Below are positions 28,132 to 36,618 of a stretch of 64,000 nucleotides of DNA, piece after piece. Position 1 is the first letter of the stretch; each line of letters starts with the position of its first letter. A model generated the notes under the pieces. The model worked only from the letters and a program-made list of their open reading frames with translations. It ran no database searches and had not been told where the DNA came from. Where the stretch lies: the NCBI GenBank assembly GCA_014728115.1, contig WJME01000336.1, positions 1 to 64,000 of the forward strand, given 5' to 3'. The position numbers and the translations under genes were made by a program. This DNA comes from Candidatus Zhuqueibacterota bacterium. GTDB taxonomy: Bacteria; Zhuqueibacterota; Zhuqueibacteria; Residuimicrobiales; Oceaniaggregativiventaceae.

Positions 28132-29553
28132 TTATATTTCGAGCCATTCAGTATGAAAGAATTCACCGCGTGGCTTGTCTACACGTTCATAGGTATGAGC
28201 CCCAAAATAGTCGCGTTGAGCCTGCAGGAGGTTGGCAGGCAGGCGTTCGCTGCGATAGCCATCATAATAGGCTAATGCGCTGCTAAAGGCCGGAACAGGA
28301 ACGCCCCATTCAACGGCCCGGGCAACCACATGGCGCCAGGCTTTTTGGGCATTGTCGATCGCCTCTTTGAAATAGGGGGCCAACAGCAGATTACTCAGAT
28401 CGGGTTGTTTGTCATAAGCGTCTTTGATCTTGCCGAGGAATTGAGCGCGAATGATACAGCCATTTCGCCACATCAAGGCAATATCCCCAAAACTCAAATC
28501 CCAGTTATATTCTTGTGCTGCCGCACCCATAATTTGGTATCCCTGTGCATAGGAACAAATTTTTGAGGCGTACAGTGCCTGGCGAATCATTTCGATGAAT
28601 TCTTTTTTGTCGCCCTTGAACTCTGAAACAGGCCCATTCAGCTCTTTGCTGGCAGCAACGCGTTCATCTTTGAGGGCGCTCATAAAGCGGGCAAATACGG
28701 CTTCAGCAACGGTTTGTGCGGGCACACCCTGATCCAGTGCTGCCTGGGAGGTCCATTTACCCGTGCCTTTTTGTCCGGCTGTATCCAGAATGACATCCAC
28801 CATTGGCTTTCCGGTTTCTTTATCGGTTTTGCTTAGGATATCTCTGGTGATTTCGATGAGATAACTGTCGAGCTCGCCTTTATTCCACTCGGCAAAGACA
28901 TCGCTCATCTCTTGCGGGCTCATTCCCAGGGCATTGCGCATCAGGGCATAAGACTCGCAGATCATTTGCATATCCCCGTATTCGATCCCATTATGAACCA
29001 TTTTAACAAAGTGACCGGCGCCGTCAGCCCCGACCCACTCACAACAGGGCGAGCCATCCGGGGCCTTGGCCGCGATCCCCTGAAATATCGGCTTGACATG
29101 TTCCCATGCAGCCAGAGATCCACCCGGCATAATCGACGGGCCCTTTAACGCGCCTTCTTCGCCACCGGATACTCCGGTTCCGATGAACAGAAATCCCTTT
29201 TCTTCCAGGTATTGGGTTCTGCGAACAGAATCAGGGAAATGGCTGTTTCCGCCATCGATAATGATATCGCCTTTTTCAAGATGGGGTAAAACCATTTCAA
29301 TAAAATCGTCGACAGGTTTTCCGGCTTTGACCATCAACATGACCTTGCGGGGTCGTTTAAGGCTGGCGGTCAATTCTTCGATACTATGGCATCCCTTGAT
29401 ATTCTTTCCCTGTGCCCGGTTTTCGATAAACCGATCGACTTTGGAGACCGTCCGATTAAACACCGATACAGAAAATCCGTGGTTAGCCATATTGAGCACG
29501 AGATTTTCACCCATTACAGCCAAGCCGATTAAACCAATGTCGTAATCACCCAT
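28132..29553 (-). CDS. gnd: 6-phosphogluconate dehydrogenase, decarboxylating
   Basis: The protein has 473 residues, the length of the NADP-type dimeric enzyme. It oxidises and decarboxylates 6-phosphogluconate to ribulose-5-phosphate. Diagnostic pieces are [15 protein letters not shown] (Rossmann), [13 protein letters not shown], the catalytic [12 protein letters not shown] (Lys and Asn in [12 protein letters not shown]) and [20 protein letters not shown] at the C-terminus. AAAGGAGAG precedes the ATG. Its place between two sugar-acid dehydrogenases suggests that imported sugar acids leave through the pentose phosphate pathway. Confidence 0.97.
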   Translation of the reverse strand: MGDYDIGLIGLAVMGENLVLNMANHGFSVSVFNRTVSKVDRFIENRAQGKNIKGCHSIEELTASLKRPRKVMLMVKAGKPVDDFIEMVLPHLEKGDIIIDGGNSHFPDSVRRTQYLEEKGFLFIGTGVSGGEEGALKGPSIMPGGSLAAWEHVKPIFQGIAAKAPDGSPCCEWVGADGAGHFVKMVHNGIEYGDMQMICESYALMRNALGMSPQEMSDVFAEWNKGELDSYLIEITRDILSKTDKETGKPMVDVILDTAGQKGTGKWTSQAALDQGVPAQTVAEAVFARFMSALKDERVAASKELNGPVSEFKGDKKEFIEMIRQALYASKICSYAQGYQIMGAAAQEYNWDLSFGDIALMWRNGCIIRAQFLGKIKDAYDKQPDLSNLLLAPYFKEAIDNAQKAWRHVVARAVEWGVPVPAFSSALAYYDGYRSERLPANLLQAQRDYFGAHTYERVDKPRGEFFHTEWLEI

Positions 29554-29609
29554 GATAACTCTCCTTTAACATATCACAATTCATGCATATCAAAATTAAT
29601 TCAAGTAGA

Positions 29610-30389
29610 CTATATAGTCATGGCCGTATATCCCCCATCGACCCGTAAAAGCGCACCGGTCACAAAGGATGAGGCTTTGTAAGATGCCAGCCAGATCACA
29701 GCACCTCCCAGTTCTTCAGCTTCTCCGAACCGGTTCATCGGTGTATGACGCATAATGTCGGCAATTCTTTCCTCGGTCAGGATTTTGCGGTTTTGCTCAG
29801 CCGGGAAAAATCCCGGGGCAATTGCATTGACACGCAATCCCTGAGTGGCCCATTCGCGAGCCAGGAAACGGGTCATGTTATTCACGCCGGCTTTGGAAAC
29901 ACTATAGGTAAATACCTTAGACAGAGGTAATTCAGACGAAGCCGACGAGATATTGATAATACTCCCCTTGATGGCTTTTTCGATCATATTTTTTGCAAAG
30001 ACCTGGCAAGCAAAAAACATGGATTTCAAATTGACATCCAGGATTTTTTGCCACTCTTGTTCAGAGATATCAAAAAATGGAGTACTGGAATTGATGCCAG
30101 GGGCATTGATCAGAATGGATGTATGCCCCAAGGTATTGGCAATTTTTTCGTCAGCATCGGCAAGATCTTTTTTCGAGGTCGCATCGACCTGAATGGCCAT
30201 GGTTTCTGTGCCGGATTGAGCCACCTGATCGGCAATTTTTTCAGCATTTTCCATATTCAAATCGAGTATTGCGACCTTGGCACCCGCCTTTCCGAGCGCT
30301 TCAGCCATGGAACCTGCCAGGACCCCTCCCCCACCGATCACGGCAGCGACCTGGCCATCTAGTTGAAACATTTCTTGTACAAAACTCAA
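29610..30389 (-). CDS. SDR dehydrogenase, fructuronate reductase (YjmF/UxuB)-like
   Basis: The protein has 259 residues. The nucleotide site is the glycine-rich AAVIGGGGVLAGSMAEALG, a variant typical of the SDR-type mannonate oxidoreductases. NAPGIN, ISSASSE and the catalytic Y-SVS-K follow. Such enzymes reduce fructuronate or related keto-acids in hexuronate breakdown. A TTG start at 30389 is well supported by AGGAGG six bases upstream; the next ATG is six codons in. It directly follows the LacI gene (39-bp gap), so it is probably controlled by it. Confidence 0.82.
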   Translation of the reverse strand: MSFVQEMFQLDGQVAAVIGGGGVLAGSMAEALGKAGAKVAILDLNMENAEKIADQVAQSGTETMAIQVDATSKKDLADADEKIANTLGHTSILINAPGINSSTPFFDISEQEWQKILDVNLKSMFFACQVFAKNMIEKAIKGSIINISSASSELPLSKVFTYSVSKAGVNNMTRFLAREWATQGLRVNAIAPGFFPAEQNRKILTEERIADIMRHTPMNRFGEAEELGGAVIWLASYKASSFVTGALLRVDGGYTAMTI

Positions 30390-30428
30390 ATCAAACCTCC
30401 TATTATGTTTAAATCCAGAATAGCAGCA

Positions 30429-31472
30429 TCAAGGAACAGAAATTCTGACCGTTCCTTTGGGATTGGCGCCGCAGGTTTCACGGACGATGAGTTGCGTTGG
30501 CAAAAAGATTTGCCGGGTCGAGATCGACTGATTGCGATTTTGAATGCGACGCCATAAAAGATCCATAGCTTTGGATCCGATTTCATGTGCAGGCTGTGCT
30601 ACCGTCGTCAAAGCAGTTTCCAGGTAGGCCGAGACTCTGGAATCATCGACGCCAATGACACCCATATCACGAGGAACCTGTACACCCGCTTCGTTCATGG
30701 CCCTGATGAATCCAATGGCCACAGAGTCGTTATAACAAAAAACACCGTCTGGTTTATCATCAGACGATTCAAGCATTGCCTGACCGGCGTGATAGCCGTG
30801 CTCAATACGCCAGCCGCCATTAAAGACCCATTCATCTTTTGGCGAGATTTGATGTTTTACGAGTGCGCGCCGATACCCCTGCAATCGCCGGTCACTGGCA
30901 AGGGCACTCTTGGGTCCCGTGATATAGGCAATACGTTGCTTTCCCAAACGAATAAAATGCTCGGTGGCAGCAAAGGCCCCTGTTTCATCATCTGCACGGA
31001 CCAGGTCGGCATCGACTCCCGATACTTCGGCCAAAAGGACAAAAGGATAGTTTTCCGTTGCCAGATCATAAATATGTCCCAGATCAGATCCTTTTTGCAA
31101 GGGAAAGATAATCAAGCCATCGACGCGGCGGCGTTTTAAAAGATTGATATTGGCAATTTCCCGTTCATGCTCCTTGTGGGTATTGCCCATGATCACGCTA
31201 TAGCCCCGCTCTGCGCATGCTTGTTCCACTCCGAGTGCAATCTGGCTATAGAGTGGATTCGAGATATCCTTGACCAAAAGGCCAATCATACCGGTTTGTT
31301 TACGAGCCAGTGCCCTGGCGACTTCGTTCGGTTTATAATTGTGTTCAGCGATGATGGCCAACACCTTGGCTTTGGTCTTTTCACCGACAGCCGGACTCTG
31401 ATTCAGCACGCCAGAGACGGTAGCGCGTGATACACCTGCCAATCGAGCAATGTCAGATATTGTCATGGCCAT
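30429..31472 (-). CDS. LacI-family transcriptional repressor
   Basis: The protein has 347 residues. The helix-turn-helix TISDIARLAGVSRATVSGVL and hinge helix PNEVARALARKQT are at the N-terminus. A periplasmic-binding-protein-like ligand domain follows (MIGLLVKDISNPLYSQI, GVIGVDDSRVSAYLETALTTV). It probably senses a sugar acid and represses the TRAP and dehydrogenase genes. Starts at 31472 and 31466 are both possible. An operator-like sequence (31475-31488) touches its own start, so autoregulation is likely. No strong ribosome-binding site is seen, which suits low expression. Confidence 0.93.
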   Translation of the reverse strand: MAMTISDIARLAGVSRATVSGVLNQSPAVGEKTKAKVLAIIAEHNYKPNEVARALARKQTGMIGLLVKDISNPLYSQIALGVEQACAERGYSVIMGNTHKEHEREIANINLLKRRRVDGLIIFPLQKGSDLGHIYDLATENYPFVLLAEVSGVDADLVRADDETGAFAATEHFIRLGKQRIAYITGPKSALASDRRLQGYRRALVKHQISPKDEWVFNGGWRIEHGYHAGQAMLESSDDKPDGVFCYNDSVAIGFIRAMNEAGVQVPRDMGVIGVDDSRVSAYLETALTTVAQPAHEIGSKAMDLLWRRIQNRNQSISTRQIFLPTQLIVRETCGANPKGTVRISVP

Positions 31473-31474
31473 AA

Positions 31475-31488
31475 TTGAACCGCTTTAA
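31475..31488. promoter_or_regulatory. LacI-type operator at the repressor gene
   Basis: TTGAACCGCTTTAA resembles the dctP operator TTTGAACCGGTTTAAA with a one-base change in the core, and lies directly before the repressor start. Confidence 0.5.
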
Positions 31489-31495
31489 GTTTAAC

Positions 31496-31530
31496 GAAAA
31501 CAGCACCCGCAACAAATCATGCGGGTGCTG
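31496..31530 (-). terminator. Rho-independent terminator after dctM
   Basis: A perfect 10-bp stem (CAGCACCCGC / GCGGGTGCTG) with a 10-nt loop and TTTT on the minus strand. It separates the transporter genes from the repressor gene. Confidence 0.85.
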
Positions 31531-31535
31531 TGAGA

Positions 31536-32834
31536 TTAATTAAAACCAAACATTTGTGGTATGAGCAAGGAAATCGCAGGTACAAACGTCGTGATCAACA
31601 AAACAACAATCATAGCAATGAAAAAGGGGATCAAATGCCGAATCACATTGGTAATCGTGGTATTGGCAATTCCACATCCTACAAACAGACAGGAACCCAC
31701 AGGCGGTGTACAAATACCGATACACAGATTCATGATCATGACAATCCCAAAGTGAATGGGATGCATGCCCAGATCCGTGACAATCGGCAGAAAGATCGGC
31801 GTAAAAATGAGCACCGCCGGTGTCATGTCCATGAACGTTCCCACAAAGAGCAACAGCATATTAATGATGAGCAGAATGATGATCCTGTTATCCGTCAATC
31901 CCAACAAGGCGGCACTGATATCCTGGGGAATATTTTCATAATTCAGTACCCAGGACATTGCTGTCGAGGTTCCGATCAACAGCATGACCACAGCAGTGGT
32001 GATACCGCACTGAAGCAGAATATCAGGAATCTCTTTTATAGGGACTTCGCGATAAATGACCACAGAGAGCAGCAACGCATAGACCACTGCGATGGCAGAA
32101 GCTTCGGTCGCTGTAAAGAATCCCGCCAAAATACCGCCCAGTACCAAAATAACGAGAAAGAGAGGCGGCAGGGCTGCAAAGAATTTTATGATGCCTTCTT
32201 TGAGGCCGAATTTCACTCCGCGACCATAATTGCGTTTGATGGAAATGATGCCACTGACAATCATCAATCCCAGCCCCATCAAAAAGCCCGGAAAAAAGCC
32301 GGCCAAAAAGATCGCCGCAATGGAAACCGCACCACCGGTCGCCAAAGAATATACGATCATCACATTGCTCGGCGGGATCAAGAGCCCGGTTGTAGCAGCG
32401 GTAATGCTCACAGACGCATTAAAATCGCGAGCATATCCCTCCTTGTTCATAAGAGGGATCATAAAACCACCCACGCTGGAGACAGCAGCAACTGCTGAAC
32501 CAGAGATGGCACCGAACAGCATACAGGTGATAATATTGACATAGGAAAGACCGCCGGGAAATCGACCCACCAAGACGTTGGCGAAATCGATGAGACGGCG
32601 GGCAATGCCTCCCCGCCCCATCAAAAGACCGGCGAGGATGAAAAAGGGTATTGCCAATAGAGCAAAGTCATCTATTCCTGTCGCAATTCTCTGGGCTACG
32701 ATCTGAAACGCAGGCATTCCCCCAATTGCAAACAGAGTGAATAATGTTGACAATCCAATGGCAAAAGATATAGGCACATTCATAACGAGCAAAAAGATAA
32801 AGCTCGTCAACAATACAATGAGAGGCAGGTCCAT
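31536..32834 (-). CDS. dctM: TRAP transporter large permease (DctM)
   Basis: The protein has 432 residues with about 12 hydrophobic segments. It is the ion-coupled translocation subunit of a tripartite ATP-independent periplasmic transporter. Typical segments are AIPFFILAGLLMGRGGIARRLIDFA, GGLSYVNIITCMLFGAISGSAVA and the C-terminal GICTPPVGSCLFVGCGIA. Ends at 31536 just before a terminator. It follows dctQ by 14 bp. A C4-dicarboxylate or sugar-acid substrate is expected; neighbouring dehydrogenases favour a sugar acid. Confidence 0.96.
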   Translation of the reverse strand: MDLPLIVLLTSFIFLLVMNVPISFAIGLSTLFTLFAIGGMPAFQIVAQRIATGIDDFALLAIPFFILAGLLMGRGGIARRLIDFANVLVGRFPGGLSYVNIITCMLFGAISGSAVAAVSSVGGFMIPLMNKEGYARDFNASVSITAATTGLLIPPSNVMIVYSLATGGAVSIAAIFLAGFFPGFLMGLGLMIVSGIISIKRNYGRGVKFGLKEGIIKFFAALPPLFLVILVLGGILAGFFTATEASAIAVVYALLLSVVIYREVPIKEIPDILLQCGITTAVVMLLIGTSTAMSWVLNYENIPQDISAALLGLTDNRIIILLIINMLLLFVGTFMDMTPAVLIFTPIFLPIVTDLGMHPIHFGIVMIMNLCIGICTPPVGSCLFVGCGIANTTITNVIRHLIPFFIAMIVVLLITTFVPAISLLIPQMFGFN

Positions 32835-32848
32835 TCGAACACCTTTGT

Positions 32849-33370
32849 TTAATCTACTTGTACGATAGGCGCATCGGGTTTATCTTGTTTTTCTTTGAAT
32901 TTTCTCAAGGTTTCGACAAGAAACTCTATGCTATACATAGCGATGAAAAAGCCTGCAATAGGTATCGCGAGATAGATATAACCCATTTTTATTCCCAGTG
33001 CAGGAGTGGTTTGATTTTGCATAAATGTCAGACTTACCAGCCGAACTCCGCCAATAAATAAAACAAAAATGGAAAAGAATCCGGTACAGAGATAGACAAA
33101 CACTTCTGCGATCAAACGTTTTTGAGTCGACAGTTTGCCGACAAAATAGTCTATTCCCAAATGCGCACGTCTGTTCAATGCAACGGCAGAGCCCAACAAT
33201 CCCACCCAAATCACCAAAAAGGTCGCCAACTCTTCGGTCCAGGAACTGGGTTGCTTGAGAATAAAACGGGTAATCACCTGCCAGGTCACATCCAACACAA
33301 GGACGCCCATAGACACCCCTGTAAGCGTTTCAAGGCTCCTGTCAAGCCACAATTTGATTTTTGAGAACAT
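32849..33370 (-). CDS. dctQ: TRAP transporter small permease (DctQ)
   Basis: The protein has 173 residues and four membrane segments. The DctQ signature WTEELATFLVIWVGLLGSAVA is followed by RRAHLGIDYFVGKL. It anchors the large permease and helps receive substrate from the binding protein. The start lies 2 bp after the dctP stop, so the two are translationally linked. The C-terminal 20 residues are charged and cytoplasmic. Confidence 0.94.
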   Translation of the reverse strand: MFSKIKLWLDRSLETLTGVSMGVLVLDVTWQVITRFILKQPSSWTEELATFLVIWVGLLGSAVALNRRAHLGIDYFVGKLSTQKRLIAEVFVYLCTGFFSIFVLFIGGVRLVSLTFMQNQTTPALGIKMGYIYLAIPIAGFFIAMYSIEFLVETLRKFKEKQDKPDAPIVQVD

Positions 33371-33372
33371 TC

Positions 33373-34359
33373 TTATTCTACCTCTTGAATCTTTTTGGCC
33401 AGTTCACCGATTTCAGTACCATCATACTCTTGCCACAGCTCCTGTACCTGTGCCTGAAAAGGAGCTTTGTCAGGCGTATAGACCGTCAGTCCGGCGGCTT
33501 TCATTTCTTCCATACTTTGAGCGACAAATTCTTCCCAGAGCTGGATTTGATAAGGTACGGATTCTTTGGCAGATTCCATGAGAATTTGCTGATGTTCCGG
33601 ACTTAATTTATTCCAGGCGATGGTGCTGATGAGAACAATATCCGGTACCATGGTATGTTCATCAAGACTATAATGCTTGCACACTTCATAATGACGGGCC
33701 GTATAAAGACTGGGAGGATTGTTTTCGGCACCATCGACAACACCTTGCTGCAAAGACGTATAAAGCTCACCCCATGAAATGGGTGTAGGTGATCCCCCCA
33801 TTGCCTTGATCATCCTGATCGCCATGGGACTTTGCTGGGTGCGGATCTTGAGGCCTTCCAAATCTGCGGGCTCTAGAATGGGTTTATCAACGGTATAAAA
33901 ACTACGGGCACCTGCATCATAATAAACCAGTCCCTTTAATCCCTTTTGAGCGCCTTCATCCAAAAGCTGTTGACCGATAGACCCATTCAAAACTTTCCAC
34001 TTGTGATCGGCATCCCGGAACAAGTACGGAAGGGCAAAAACCTGCATGGAAGGAACAAAGGTCTCGAGTGCAGAGCTCGACACTTTGGTCATGGCAACAC
34101 TGCCGATTTGTAACTGTTCGATCAATTCTCGTTCATTCCCCAATTGCTCACTCGGATAGATATCGATTTTAATCTTGCCAGCCGATTTTTCGGCCGCTTT
34201 TTCAGCCATATAAACCATCCCCTTGTGAACGGGGTGTGTGGTATCCAGACCATGACCCATTTTTAAATTTACCACACCGTCACCACCTCCGCATCCTGTA
34301 AGAATAAAAGCAACGGATGCAAAAAGCAGGATACCTCTCATTGCGAGCTTGGATTTCAT
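33373..34359 (-). CDS. dctP: TRAP transporter substrate-binding lipoprotein (DctP)
   Basis: The protein has 328 residues. ATG 34359 was chosen because the upstream TTG overlaps the ribosome-binding site GGAGG. The signal ends in a lipobox (ILTGCGGG), so the binding protein is membrane-anchored. VNLKMGHGLDTTHPVHKG, the carboxylate-binding Arg segment LKIRTQQSPMAIRMIKAMG, and VDGAENNPPSLYTARHYEV are DctP family features. The conserved Arg fits an acidic substrate. It is first in the operon behind a consensus promoter and operator. Confidence 0.94.
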   Translation of the reverse strand: MKSKLAMRGILLFASVAFILTGCGGGDGVVNLKMGHGLDTTHPVHKGMVYMAEKAAEKSAGKIKIDIYPSEQLGNERELIEQLQIGSVAMTKVSSSALETFVPSMQVFALPYLFRDADHKWKVLNGSIGQQLLDEGAQKGLKGLVYYDAGARSFYTVDKPILEPADLEGLKIRTQQSPMAIRMIKAMGGSPTPISWGELYTSLQQGVVDGAENNPPSLYTARHYEVCKHYSLDEHTMVPDIVLISTIAWNKLSPEHQQILMESAKESVPYQIQLWEEFVAQSMEEMKAAGLTVYTPDKAPFQAQVQELWQEYDGTEIGELAKKIQEVE

Positions 34360-34375
34360 TTGCTCCTCCAATCGA

Positions 34376-34391
34376 TTTAAACCGGTTCAAA
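34376..34391. promoter_or_regulatory. LacI-type operator of the TRAP operon
   Basis: TTTAAACCGGTTCAAA is a 16-bp palindrome with one mismatch and the AACCGGTT core common to LacI-family sites. It lies between the -10 box and the dctP ribosome-binding site, a position suited to repression. Confidence 0.68.
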
Positions 34392-34400
34392 AGTTTTATC

Positions 34401-34429
34401 AATATAAACAATCTGCAAAAGATTGTCAA
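34401..34429 (-). promoter_or_regulatory. Sigma-70-type promoter of the TRAP operon
   Basis: On the minus strand TTGACA (34429-34424), a 17-base spacer and TATATT (34406-34401), with the operator just downstream. Confidence 0.8.
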
Positions 34430-34604
34430 CGGAAATCAGGGTTTATATTCAATAGGTTTATAAACATGGCCACTGCTGTCACAAATGAACAATGGCGACC
34501 TCTGCGTTGATCTTTGTCTGTCTGAACAAGCGTGAAATATAACACATTTGAAAGAGTCGGAAATGTAACAGAGTTCAAAGCAGGGCTGTCCCCTCAGGAT
34601 GATA

Positions 34605-34639
34605 TAAAAAAATGGCTGGCTCTCGGTGAACCAGCCATT
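34605..34639 (-). terminator. Rho-independent terminator of the ferredoxin gene
   Basis: AATGGCTGG / CCAGCCATT stem with an 11-nt loop and six T residues on the minus strand, 20 bp past the stop. Confidence 0.85.
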
Positions 34640-34658
34640 CTATATAAAAACCGGTTGG

Positions 34659-34847
34659 CTATTCTTCAATAAAGATGCATTCGGCAGGACAGGATTCTGC
34701 ACATTCGCGAGCCAATTCTTCCTGATCTTCCGGGACAACGTCGACGATTACTTTTGCCACATCATCACCCATTTCAAAAATCTCGGGAGCCGTGTCAGTA
34801 CAGAGCTCACATGCTGTGCAAAGATCCTCATCAATTTTAACCTTCAT
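34659..34847 (-). CDS. Small single-cluster ferredoxin
   Basis: The protein has 62 residues. MKVKIDEDLCTACELCTDTAP and SCPAECI give the CxxCxxC...C pattern of one [4Fe-4S] (or [3Fe-4S]) cluster in a highly acidic protein, as in Thermotoga/Desulfovibrio-type ferredoxins. The ATG at 34847 has GGAGG five bases upstream; the longer frame would start at a TTG inside that site. It is monocistronic with its own terminator. Redox partner unknown. Confidence 0.93.
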   Translation of the reverse strand: MKVKIDEDLCTACELCTDTAPEIFEMGDDVAKVIVDVVPEDQEELARECAESCPAECIFIEE

Positions 34848-35041
34848 TTTATCCTCCAATATGGTTTTTAATTAAGGTGGTTTCCTGAAATCGGGTTAAT
34901 TTACAAACAAGTTTACTACAATTCAAGTATTTTATATTTATTCAGCAAGTTTATGAAATTTCGATTGAATGTCTCCTAAAAAATTGTATTTTAATGACAA
35001 CCATAAAGACAAGCCGCACTATCAATTCCGGGAGTCTTGCT

Positions 35042-36289
35042 ATGATGAACTATGTCTGGCTCTTTCTCGTGGCCATTGCCATCCTTGTTGCGTTCATCAC
35101 CGGCAATGTCAAAGAGATCACAGACGCCGCATTCGAATATGCAGAAACATCCGTAAATATCGCATTCAGCCTGATCGGTATCATGGCTCTCTGGCTGGGT
35201 ATCATGAAAATCGCAGAAGAAGCCGGGCTCATCAGACTATTAGCCAGGGCGATCCGGCCCGTTAGCCGGTTTCTCTTTCCTCAAATCCCTTCTGACCACC
35301 CCGCAATCGGGGCTATTGTCATGAATCTGTCTGCCAACTGGCTGGGACTGGGCAATGCCGCCACGCCCATGGGTATTAAAGCCATGGAACACTTGCAGGA
35401 ACTCAATGAAGACAAGGAAACCGCCTCAAATGCCATGATCATGTTTCTCGCGCTCAATACCGCCAGTATTACCCTCATTCCTATGACGGTGATCGGTATC
35501 CGGGCCGGACTGGGATCTCAAAATCCGGCGGCAATCATCGGCACTACGATTTTCGCATCGACAATGGCCACAATCACAGCCATCACGATGGTCAAGCTCT
35601 TTTCAGCCATTGAAACAACAACAGAAGGGTTTGGTTCCTTTGTCAGTGAAAACCTCAAAGGCATCCTCGTCTTTTTGGCGCTGGTCGCGTTTATCCTCAC
35701 CTTTTGGTTGTCCGGTCTTGCCTCGATTGTCACATCGATCCTGCCGGAAAACCTGTTCAATGTCGTGATCAGTACCCTGTCTAAATATGCCATTCCAGTG
35801 GTGCTCCTGATCATCCCGGTTATCGGCCTCATCAAAAAAGTCAAGGTCTATGAAACATTTGTAGAAGGAGCCAAAGAAGGATTCCAGGTGGCTATTCGCA
35901 TTATCCCTTATCTGGTGGCCATCCTCGTCGCAATCGGGATGCTGCGTGCCTCTGGCGCTATGGAAGCGTTTGTGACCCTGTTGACACCCCTGACCAAGCT
36001 GATCGGCATGCCCGCCGAAATCCTGCCCGCCGCGATCATGCGTCCGCTCTCGGGCAGCGGGGCCCTCGGTGTGATTACTGAACTCATCAAAACGCACGGC
36101 CCGGACTCTTTTATCGGCCAGCTGGCTTCGACGATTTATGGCTCTACGGAAACAACTTTTTATGTCATCGCGGTCTATTTTGGCGCCGTCAATGTGAAAA
36201 AAATCCGGTATGCCATTCCAGCCGGACTCGTTGCAGATATCGCCGGTATCCTTGCCGCTGTTTTTATTTGCAGATTGATGTTCCTGTAA
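35042..36289 (+). CDS. SpmA-SpmB fusion, nucleoside-recognition (Gate) domain membrane protein
   Basis: About 415 residues with two homologous membrane halves. Residues 1-200 match SpmA (MNYVWLFLVAIAILVAF, IMNLSANWLGLGNAATPMGIKAM) and 210-415 match SpmB (GLIKKVKVYETFVEGAKEGF, STETTFYVIAVYFGAVN). In Bacillus the two are separate spore-maturation proteins; fused versions are common in non-sporulating bacteria, where the role is unknown (perhaps solute transport). ATG 35042 has CGGGAG upstream; the longer start at 34994 lacks a ribosome-binding site. Confidence 0.88.
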   Translation: MMNYVWLFLVAIAILVAFITGNVKEITDAAFEYAETSVNIAFSLIGIMALWLGIMKIAEEAGLIRLLARAIRPVSRFLFPQIPSDHPAIGAIVMNLSANWLGLGNAATPMGIKAMEHLQELNEDKETASNAMIMFLALNTASITLIPMTVIGIRAGLGSQNPAAIIGTTIFASTMATITAITMVKLFSAIETTTEGFGSFVSENLKGILVFLALVAFILTFWLSGLASIVTSILPENLFNVVISTLSKYAIPVVLLIIPVIGLIKKVKVYETFVEGAKEGFQVAIRIIPYLVAILVAIGMLRASGAMEAFVTLLTPLTKLIGMPAEILPAAIMRPLSGSGALGVITELIKTHGPDSFIGQLASTIYGSTETTFYVIAVYFGAVNVKKIRYAIPAGLVADIAGILAAVFICRLMFL

Positions 36290-36618
36290 TATACAGCCTG
36301 AATTCTCATAAAAACACGGAAGGAAGGATTGCCCTGATCTTTGACTGCCTTGATTTTGGCGGCTGGCCCCCCCCGGGGATGCAGACCTGTTATGCTGATC
36401 CTTGACTATCCTGAAAAAAGAGTGGTGTATACCTGTCTGGACAAAACAGCTCAAACTGATACTACAAAGTCACAGAACCCATAAGAAATTGACGCAAATG
36501 TCGAAAAATAAAATGGCATATAAATTGCAATGAGTTCAGAAAAATCAAAAAATACTCACCACCCCCCCCCCATACCCATACAGGGTCTGATCAGCATAGA
36601 TGTTGATCAGACCTGTTT
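36290..36618. other. Gene-free interval with poly-C tract and hairpin
   Basis: About 330 bp between convergent genes. It contains a C8 run near 36367, a C10 run at 36563-36572, and a hairpin GGTCTGATCA / TGATCAGACC (36583-36612) without a T tract. No coding pattern is seen. Confidence 0.6.
36583..36612. terminator. Hairpin past the phosphodiesterase gene
   Basis: A perfect 10-bp stem with a 10-nt loop lies 6 bp after the stop at 36619. A T tract is missing, so termination is uncertain. Confidence 0.4.

Noticed and set aside
31530-32498. 322-codon plus-strand frame
   Set aside because: It is antisense to dctM and has the His/Asn/Arg-rich composition expected from the complement of a membrane protein gene.
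18528-36289. Sporulation capacity
   Set aside because: SpoVG and SpmA/SpmB families are common in non-sporulating bacteria, and outer-membrane genes are present.
35603-36454. 283-codon minus-strand frame
   Set aside because: Antisense to the SpmA-SpmB fusion; no family pattern and very high Gly/Asp/Gln content.
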